The notes under the pieces were generated by a model, which worked only from the letters and a program-made list of their open reading frames with translations, had not been told where the DNA came from and did not search any database. A stretch of DNA of 64,000 nucleotides from Limnohabitans kasalickyi. Its GTDB lineage: Bacteria > Pseudomonadota > Gammaproteobacteria > Burkholderiales > Burkholderiaceae_C. Both the position numbers and the translations under genes were made by a program. This document shows positions 58,431-64,000 of the stretch, piece by piece. The first letter of the stretch is position 1. Every line of letters begins with the position of its first letter. The DNA lies in assembly GCA_965234325.1 (NCBI GenBank), contig OZ248407.1, positions 62,001 through 126,000 on the forward strand. The letters run 5' to 3'.

Positions 58431-59854
58431 AGCGTCTAGAGCCTGGCACCCTGCTTGACGGCTTTCGTGTCGGCGCCTGTCTGCACGCTGGCGGCATGGC
58501 CCACATTTACGACGTGACTTACGCTGACGATCGGCCCGCGCCGTTTGCGATGGTCATGAAGGTGCCACGCATGACAGCGGGTGACGGTGCCGAAAACATT
58601 GTGAGCTTCGAAGTTGAGCATCAAATCTTGCAAGTGTTGCAAGGCCCCCATGTGCCTCGGTTTGTGGCGGCAGGCGACTTGGTGAATTTGCCTTATTTGG
58701 TGATGGCGCATGTGCCAGGCCAAACCTTGCAACAGCTGCTCGATCAATTCAGCGCACAGCACACACGCCCTAGCGCCGCAGAGATTGCCCACATTGGCGC
58801 AGCCATCTCCCGCGCGATACACAGCTTGCACCAGCAAAACGTTTGCCACCTGGACATCAAACCCGCCAACGTGTTGATACAGCCCGATGGTCATGCGGTG
58901 CTGCTCGACTTTGGGTTGTCTTGCCACGCGCATTACCCCGACTTGCTCGCCGAAGAGCTGCGCAAAGCCGTCGGCTCACCCGCATGGATTGCGCCCGAGC
59001 AAGTGGTGGGCGTTCGAGGTGATCCGCGTAGTGACATCTTTGCGCTGGGCGTGGTGCTGTACGAGTTGGCCACCGGCGAGTTGCCCTTTGGAAACCCGCA
59101 AACGGATGCCGGTATGCGTCAGCGTTTGTGGATGGACCCTCAGCCGCCACGTCAGCATCGCACCGACTTGCCTGAATGGCTGCAAGAGGTGGTGCTGCGC
59201 TGTCTTGAGCCCGAAGCTGCCAAGCGCTACCCCTCGGCCGCTCATCTGGCGTTTGACTTGGAACACCCCTCAGACATTCACATCACGGCGCGCGGCAAGC
59301 AACTGCAAGGCACGTCTTTTTGGACGCACCTCAAACGCTGGCTCAAAGCAGCGGGCATGCACTACCAACCCAGCGCCATGCCCACGCAGCAAATTGACGA
59401 GGTGCCCATCGTGATGGTGGCTGTGCCACACCATGAAGCGAGTGACGCCAGCCTGTTCGCGTTGCGCCAAGCCGTAGCCCGTGTTTTAAAAAATAGACCC
59501 GGCGCGCGCTTGACCGTGGTGACCGTGATTGCAAGCAGCCAAACCAGCGCCACGGACAGTGCACACAGTGAAACCTCCGTCCACCGCTTGCACCTTCACC
59601 AGCTGCACCAATGGGCGCAACCGCTGGACATCGAGGACCACCCCACGTCGTTTCATGTGCTGGAGGCAGATGATGTGGCGCATGCCCTGCTGCGCTATGC
59701 CGAGGGCAACCACGTGAGCATGTTGGTGATGGGTGCAGCCACGCACGGGTTACCCATGCAACGATGGGTAACGACTGTGCCCATCAAGGTGGCCATGGCG
59801 GCCCCTTGCACCGTGATGTTGGTGAAACAGGCCTTGCCTTTTGAGAGGCTTTGA
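58427..59854 (+). CDS. Ser/Thr protein kinase fused to a universal stress protein domain
   Basis: 475 residues from the ATG at 58427. Hanks-type kinase in the first about 275: Lys of FAMVMKVPR, VCHLDIKPANVLIQ (HxDxKxxN catalytic loop) near 138, LLDFGLS (DFG) near 158, WIAPEQV near 184 and SDIFALGVVLYELATGELPF near 199. From about residue 325 a UspA-like domain follows (VPIVMVAVPHHEASDASLF, then HVSMLVMGAATHGLPMQRWVTTVPIKVAMAAPCTVMLVK), including the GxxxxG-type nucleotide loop region. No membrane segment or PASTA repeats, so it is cytoplasmic. Confidence 0.92.
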   Translation: MKRLEPGTLLDGFRVGACLHAGGMAHIYDVTYADDRPAPFAMVMKVPRMTAGDGAENIVSFEVEHQILQVLQGPHVPRFVAAGDLVNLPYLVMAHVPGQTLQQLLDQFSAQHTRPSAAEIAHIGAAISRAIHSLHQQNVCHLDIKPANVLIQPDGHAVLLDFGLSCHAHYPDLLAEELRKAVGSPAWIAPEQVVGVRGDPRSDIFALGVVLYELATGELPFGNPQTDAGMRQRLWMDPQPPRQHRTDLPEWLQEVVLRCLEPEAAKRYPSAAHLAFDLEHPSDIHITARGKQLQGTSFWTHLKRWLKAAGMHYQPSAMPTQQIDEVPIVMVAVPHHEASDASLFALRQAVARVLKNRPGARLTVVTVIASSQTSATDSAHSETSVHRLHLHQLHQWAQPLDIEDHPTSFHVLEADDVAHALLRYAEGNHVSMLVMGAATHGLPMQRWVTTVPIKVAMAAPCTVMLVKQALPFERL

Positions 59855-59889
59855 GCACCTGCTTCAACCTTGCGTCAATCAAACTCGGG

Positions 59890-60912
59890 TCAGTCGACCT
59901 TGGCGCCCGAGACCTTGACCACTTGTGCCCACTTCTTATGCTCGGCATCGATGAACTTGGCGAAATCAGCTGGTGTATTACCACCGGGAATAGCGCCTTG
60001 GGACAGCAGTTTTTCTTTGACAGCTGGCGAATTCAAGGCCTTCGCCACTTCTTGCTGAATGCGCACGACCACCTCAGGTGACGTACCTGCAGGTGCCAAC
60101 AAACCAAACCATGAACTGGCATCAAAGCCCTTCATGCTCGGGCCGCCCGCCTCCTCTACCGTGGGCACGTCAGGCACAGCCGCGGAACGCTGGATGCTGG
60201 TGACGGCCAGGGCTTTGAGCTTGCCTGATTTGATGTGCGGAATGGACGAGGGCAGGTTGTCGTACATCACGTCCATAGAGCCGCCCAACAGGTCGAGCAA
60301 CGCGGGGCCTGAGCCCTTGTAAGGGAAGTGAACCATGAAGATGCCGCTCATGCTCTTGAACAACTCACCCGACAAGTGAATGGAAGTGCCGTTGCCGCTG
60401 GACGCCATGTTGAGTTTGGCCGGGTTGGCTTTGGCATACGCGATGAAGTCGGCCATGTTGTTGATGTTGCGCGACTTGGCCACCTCGGCGTTGACCACCA
60501 TCACGTTGGGCACACCCGCCACCACGGTGATGGGGGCAAAGTCTTTGAAAGGGTCATAGGGCAGCTTGCTGTAAAGCGCGCGGTTGATGCCATGTGTGCC
60601 CACCGTGCCCATGAGCAAGGTGTAGCCATCGTTGGCGGATTTGGCCACTTGCTCAGCACCAAGGTTGCCGCCTGCGCCGGCCTTGTTCTCTACAAAAAAT
60701 GTTTGACCAAACGCTTTGGTTAACTCTGGCGCCATGGCGCGCGCCAAGATGTCGGTGGTGCCGCCTGGGGCAAAAGGCACCACGATGCGCACTGGCTTGG
60801 CAGGCCAGGCTTGGGCTTGGGCTTGCGCATGTGCATGCAATCCCGTGAATGCAGCCCCAGCCAATACGGCGGCTTGAAGGCTCAATTGCAATAAATTTCG
60901 ACGTAACAACAT
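59890..60912 (-). CDS. Bug-family solute-binding protein
   Basis: 340 residues from the ATG at 60910-60912, which has GGAG upstream; the longer frame start is unsupported. A signal peptide with LRRN near the start is followed by WPAKPVRIVVPFAPGGTTDILARAMAPEL and NDGYTLLMGTVGTHGINRALY. It lies 50 bases downstream of another terminator-bounded Bug gene on the same strand. Ligand unknown; no tctAB nearby. Confidence 0.9.
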   Translation of the reverse strand: MLLRRNLLQLSLQAAVLAGAAFTGLHAHAQAQAQAWPAKPVRIVVPFAPGGTTDILARAMAPELTKAFGQTFFVENKAGAGGNLGAEQVAKSANDGYTLLMGTVGTHGINRALYSKLPYDPFKDFAPITVVAGVPNVMVVNAEVAKSRNINNMADFIAYAKANPAKLNMASSGNGTSIHLSGELFKSMSGIFMVHFPYKGSGPALLDLLGGSMDVMYDNLPSSIPHIKSGKLKALAVTSIQRSAAVPDVPTVEEAGGPSMKGFDASSWFGLLAPAGTSPEVVVRIQQEVAKALNSPAVKEKLLSQGAIPGGNTPADFAKFIDAEHKKWAQVVKVSGAKVD

Positions 60913-61004
60913 GCGTTCTCCTGAATAAATTTTCTTGCACGATGATGCCACCAAGCGGGTAAATTTACGGTCACCTAAGTGAAAAAACCCTATGAATACA
61001 CGTA

Positions 61005-61032
61005 AAAAAGCCACCCCCAAGGGGTGGCTTTT
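61005..61032 (-). terminator. Terminator after the second Bug gene
   Basis: On the minus strand AAGCCACCCC-TTG-GGGGTGGCTT then TTTT; it also reads as a weaker terminator on plus. It separates the two Bug genes into distinct transcripts. Confidence 0.88.
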
Positions 61033-61059
61033 GACAACGTGGATCGGATGCGTTGTCGA

Positions 61060-62040
61060 TCAGTCGGCGTAAACGCCAGCGGCCTGAATTACAGGGCCCC
61101 ACTTAGCGATTTCAGACGCCACAAACTTCTTGTGGTCAGCGCCATCCACGCGCTTGTCGGCGACGATGACGGCACCCAAGGCCTCTTGCTTCTTGATGAA
61201 CTCGGGGTCTTTCAGCGCAACCTTCAACGCCGCGTTGATTTTGGCAAGCGCATCTGCAGACGTGCCTTTGGGCGCGTACAGGCCATGCCAAATGGTGACT
61301 TCAAAACCTTTGATGCCAGCCTCTTGCATGGTGGGCAAGTGCTTCAAAGCAGGTGTGGTCAAGCGCTTGGCCGTGGTCACCGCAAAGGCCTTGACGGTTT
61401 TGCCTTCGATTTGGCTGGTGGTGTTGGTGCTCTGGTCGCACAACAAATCAATCTGGCCCCCCATCAAATCGTTCATGGCAGGTGCTGTGCCTTTGTAGGG
61501 CACCGTGGTCATGTCGGTCTTGATGGCGCTTTGAAATAACAGGCCGCACAAGTGAGAGGCTGCGCCTAAACCGGCATTGCCCAAGTTGACCTTGCCTTTG
61601 TTTTGCTCAATCCACACGGCCAATTCTTTGTAGGTGGTGGCGGGCAACGTCGGACGACCAATCAAGGTCATGGGTACTTCATTGACCATGCCCAAGTACT
61701 CGAAATCTTCGGTGGTGTTGTAAGGCATCTTGCGGTACAGCGCCGGCGATGTGGCCATGCCGATGTGGTGCAACAACACCGTGTGACCATCTTGTGGCGC
61801 CTTGGCCACTTTGTTAGCGCCGATCGTGCCACCAGCACCGGCCACGTTTTCAACCACGACGTTCGCGCCCAAAGGCTTGCGCATGGCTTCTGCCAAATCA
61901 CGCGCCACGCGGTCGGTGGGGCCACCGGCCGTGAACGGCACCACGATGGTGATGGGCTTGTCTTTGATCGGGAAATCGGCAGCGTTCGCGCCAGTCAATG
62001 CGGCGACGGCCAGCACGCTCAAAGTGAACAGTTGTTTCAT
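61060..62040 (-). CDS. Bug-family solute-binding protein
   Basis: 326 residues from the ATG at 62038-62040 with GAGG upstream. Signal peptide KQLFTLSVLAVAALTGANAA, then FPIKDKPITIVVPFTAGGPTDRVARDLAEAM and APQDGHTVLLHHIGMATSPALYRKMPYNTTEDFEYLGMV, the usual Bug pattern. It follows the PaaK-like gene and may share its transcript, hinting at uptake of an aromatic or short-chain acid that the ligase activates (inference). Confidence 0.9.
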   Translation of the reverse strand: MKQLFTLSVLAVAALTGANAADFPIKDKPITIVVPFTAGGPTDRVARDLAEAMRKPLGANVVVENVAGAGGTIGANKVAKAPQDGHTVLLHHIGMATSPALYRKMPYNTTEDFEYLGMVNEVPMTLIGRPTLPATTYKELAVWIEQNKGKVNLGNAGLGAASHLCGLLFQSAIKTDMTTVPYKGTAPAMNDLMGGQIDLLCDQSTNTTSQIEGKTVKAFAVTTAKRLTTPALKHLPTMQEAGIKGFEVTIWHGLYAPKGTSADALAKINAALKVALKDPEFIKKQEALGAVIVADKRVDGADHKKFVASEIAKWGPVIQAAGVYAD

Positions 62041-62114
62041 GGAAGCCTCTTGTAAATAAACCTCCATACTAAAGCTCTATTGACAGCTTTAGCATTTCGG
62101 ATAATACGTAGGCT

Positions 62115-63365
62115 CTATTGATAAGTGCGCGCGTCTTCAATGACCTTGCCATCGTTGGGCAAGCTGCCTAAGGCCACCAAAGAAACGTCGGCGCGGAGCT
62201 TGGTGATGTCGCGCACGGCATCACTGATTTTTTGCACCAAACCATCTGCGTCTGGGGCTTCCACTTTGAGGCTCATTTGGTCGTTGGCCATCTCGCCAGT
62301 GACCACCAAACGTGCACGCGTGATTTCGGGGAACCGCTTGACCACCTCAGCGACTTGGCCGGGGTGCACAAACATGCCGCGCACTTTGGTGGTTTGGTCG
62401 GCACGCCCCATCCAGCCTTTGATACGTACATTGGTGCGGCCTGTCGGGCATGGGCCTGGCAGCACGGCAGACAAGTCGCCTGTGCCAAATCGGATGAGTG
62501 GGTAATCGGGGTTGAGGGTTGTCACCACCAACTCACCCACTTCGCCTTCGGGAACGGGGTCGCCGGTGCCGGGGCGCACGATCTCCACAATCACGCCCTC
62601 GTCCAACACCAAGCCCTCGCGCGCCTCGGTTTCGTAGGCAATCAGGCCAAGGTCTGCGGTGGCGTAGCACTGGTAGCCGGCAATGCCGCGCTCGGCCAGC
62701 CAATGGCGCAAGCTGGGTGGAAAGGCTTCGCCAGACACCAAGGCTTTGGTGACGCTGGGCAACTTGACGCCCATCTCAGCCGCTTTTTCGACAATGATTT
62801 TTAAGAAACTGGGCGTGCCGATGTAGCCCGCTGGCTGCAACTCGGCCATCGCGCCCACTTGCTGCTCGGTTTGGCCTGTGCCGCCCGCAAACACGGTGCA
62901 GCCGATGGCGTGTGCGCCGGTTTCCATCATCGAGCCCGCAGGGGTGAAGTGGTAGCTGAAGCAGTTGTGAATCAACTCATTGGGTCGAAAGCCTGCGGCG
63001 TGAATAGCACGGGCCATGCGCCAATAGTCTGCGCGGGCGCCTTCGGGCTCGTAAATGGTGCCGGGGCTTGCAAACACGCGCGGCATGGCTTTGCCAAAGC
63101 CAATGGCAGCAAAGCCGCCAAACACGTTGGTGGCGCGTTGCGCCTGCTGCTGCGCCAGCAATTCGTATTTACGAACGACAGGGAGCTTAGCCAGCGCATC
63201 GCGGCTGTGGATGCTGCTCGCATCCACACCGGCCAAAGAGGCTGTGAAAGCCGGTGAGTTTTTTTGTGCGTGGGCCACTTGCGCTGGCAACGCGGCCATC
63301 AAGGCGGCTTCGCGCTCAGCAGGGTTGCGGGTTTCGAGGGCGTCGTAGTGAGAAGAAGTGGTCAT
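62115..63365 (-). CDS. Phenylacetate-CoA ligase-like acyl-CoA synthetase (PaaK family)
   Basis: A 416-residue AMP-forming ligase of the PaaK type. Recognisable parts are NCFSYHFTPAGSMMETGAHAIGCTVFAGGTGQTEQQV near residues 138-175, YATADLGLIAYETE near 240, DYPLIRFGTGDLSAVLPG near 290 and RIKGWMGRADQTTKVRGMFVHPGQV near 325. It activates an aromatic or related acid to the CoA thioester. It lies between livF and a Bug gene, consistent with a transport-and-activation cluster; substrate not determinable. Confidence 0.87.
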   Translation of the reverse strand: MTTSSHYDALETRNPAEREAALMAALPAQVAHAQKNSPAFTASLAGVDASSIHSRDALAKLPVVRKYELLAQQQAQRATNVFGGFAAIGFGKAMPRVFASPGTIYEPEGARADYWRMARAIHAAGFRPNELIHNCFSYHFTPAGSMMETGAHAIGCTVFAGGTGQTEQQVGAMAELQPAGYIGTPSFLKIIVEKAAEMGVKLPSVTKALVSGEAFPPSLRHWLAERGIAGYQCYATADLGLIAYETEAREGLVLDEGVIVEIVRPGTGDPVPEGEVGELVVTTLNPDYPLIRFGTGDLSAVLPGPCPTGRTNVRIKGWMGRADQTTKVRGMFVHPGQVAEVVKRFPEITRARLVVTGEMANDQMSLKVEAPDADGLVQKISDAVRDITKLRADVSLVALGSLPNDGKVIEDARTYQ

Positions 63366-63389
63366 AACTTGCAGTCAAGAGGTGAAACG

Positions 63390-64000
63390 TTATGCCAACC
63401 AACGCTTGCGGCGCTTGTAGCTCTTGGCGTCTTTGAAGCTCTTGCGCTCGCCGCCACCCATGCCCAAGTAGAACTCTTTGACGTCTTCGTTGTTCGCCAA
63501 ATCAGAGGCGGCGCCGTCCATGACGATGCGGCCTGACTCCATGATGTAGCCGTAGTCGGCGTACTTCAGGGCCATGTTGGTGTTTTGCTCAGCCAACAAG
63601 AACGTGACTTTTTCTTTATCGTTCAAGTCTTTGACGATGTTGAACACCTCTTCCACGATTTGCGGGGCCAAGCCCATGGAGGGCTCATCCAGCAGCACCA
63701 TGTTGGGGTTGGCCATGAGGGCGCGGCCAATGGCGCACATTTGCTGCTCGCCACCCGAGGTGTAAGCGGCTTGGGAAGTGCGGCGTGTTTTCAAGCGTGG
63801 AAAGTAGTTGTAAACCTTCTCCAAATTGGCCTCGATCTCGCCCTTGCTGGTGCGCGTGTAGCTGCCCGTGAGCAAGTTTTCTTCGATGGTTAAGTGGGCG
63901 AAGCAGTGGCGCCCTTCCATGACTTGCACCACGCCGCGTTTGACCAAATCGGCAGGGGTGAGGTTTTCGATACGCTCACCGCGCAGATCAATGCTGCCCT
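63390..64000 (-). CDS. livF: Branched-chain amino-acid-type ABC transporter ATPase (LivF), 5' end off the window
   Basis: At least 203 residues; the frame is open to the window edge and the start and Walker A lie outside. Seen are LTIEENLLTG, the signature SGGEQQMCAIGRALM, Walker B PNMVLLDEPSMGLAPQIVEEVF and the H-loop LAEQNTNMALKYADYGYIMESGRIVM. It is longer at the C-terminus than most LivF (KSFKDAKSYKRRKRWLA). In Burkholderiales such livFGHMK sets with acyl-CoA ligases often transport aromatic acids. Confidence 0.9.
   Translation of the reverse strand, partial: GSIDLRGERIENLTPADLVKRGVVQVMEGRHCFAHLTIEENLLTGSYTRTSKGEIEANLEKVYNYFPRLKTRRTSQAAYTSGGEQQMCAIGRALMANPNMVLLDEPSMGLAPQIVEEVFNIVKDLNDKEKVTFLLAEQNTNMALKYADYGYIMESGRIVMDGAASDLANNEDVKEFYLGMGGGERKSFKDAKSYKRRKRWLA

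Noticed and set aside
1..64000. CRISPR array, tRNA or rRNA genes, insertion sequences
   Set aside because: No regularly spaced repeats, no cloverleaf-like or rRNA sequences and no transposase frame were recognised by eye.

Overview
The window reads as a chromosomal segment of a betaproteobacterium of the order Burkholderiales, most likely Comamonadaceae. The reasons are three Bug-type periplasmic binding proteins without their membrane partners, a TRAP transporter, a fused isobutyryl-CoA mutase, a phasin with an Ala/Lys-rich tail, M20 and LivF genes typical of this family, and a moderately high GC backbone. No rRNA, tRNA, CRISPR array or clear insertion sequence was found. The taxonomic call is inference from gene content only.

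Layout. 1-6.2 kb: a GfcABCD/YjbEFGH-like group-4-capsule accessory cluster (minus strand), with a GfcC-GfcD fusion running off the left edge, a second YjbH-type outer-membrane protein and a (Gly-Ser)-tailed lipoprotein. 6.5-7.5 kb: an adenosine/ribokinase-family sugar kinase (plus). 7.5-12.1 kb: an accessory island of toxin-antitoxin type modules (FitAB-like, MazE with a truncated MazF, DUF4258/HTH, an XRE antitoxin, PIN/excisionase-like), of which about 2.6 kb lies between two diverged copies of a VanZ-family gene. 12.1-34.9 kb: one long minus-strand Wzx/Wzy polysaccharide locus. It encodes export (Wza-like, Wzz-like), UDP-GalNAc uronate synthesis (WbpP/WbpO-like), Qui4N-formyl synthesis (VioA/VioF-like), flippase, polymerase, four glycosyl or acyl transferases, an asparagine-synthase amidotransferase and a PglF-E-D-C-like set that would make and load a bacillosamine-type first sugar. 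A zeta-toxin-type kinase overlaps the last biosynthetic gene and is followed by a coupled 69-residue protein. 35.2-37.2 kb: VapBC-like and MntA/HepT-like modules plus decayed copies. 37.2-38.5 kb: an overlapping pair of an UppS paralogue and an RfaH-like specialised NusG.

38.6-64 kb is ordinary chromosome: phasin, TetR regulator, M20 amidohydrolase, a Bug protein, CoaX, a DctPQM TRAP transporter, IcmF, AMP nucleosidase, a PhoX phosphatase, phosphatidylserine decarboxylase, a NodIJ-like ABC exporter, 3-hydroxybutyryl-CoA dehydrogenase, a metallophosphoesterase/protein-kinase pair, two Bug proteins, a PaaK-like ligase and a partial LivF.

How it works together (inference): RfaH would help polymerase through long surface-polysaccharide operons. 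Several of these genes (the gfcB-like, the second yjbH-like and the wza-like) have an intrinsic-terminator-like hairpin at or next to the start codon. UppS would supply the lipid carrier used by the PglC-like enzyme. The zeta-type kinase shares its expected substrate class (UDP-N-acetyl sugars) with the enzyme encoded by the gene it overlaps, which makes a polysaccharide-linked control or guard module the most interesting possibility in the window.
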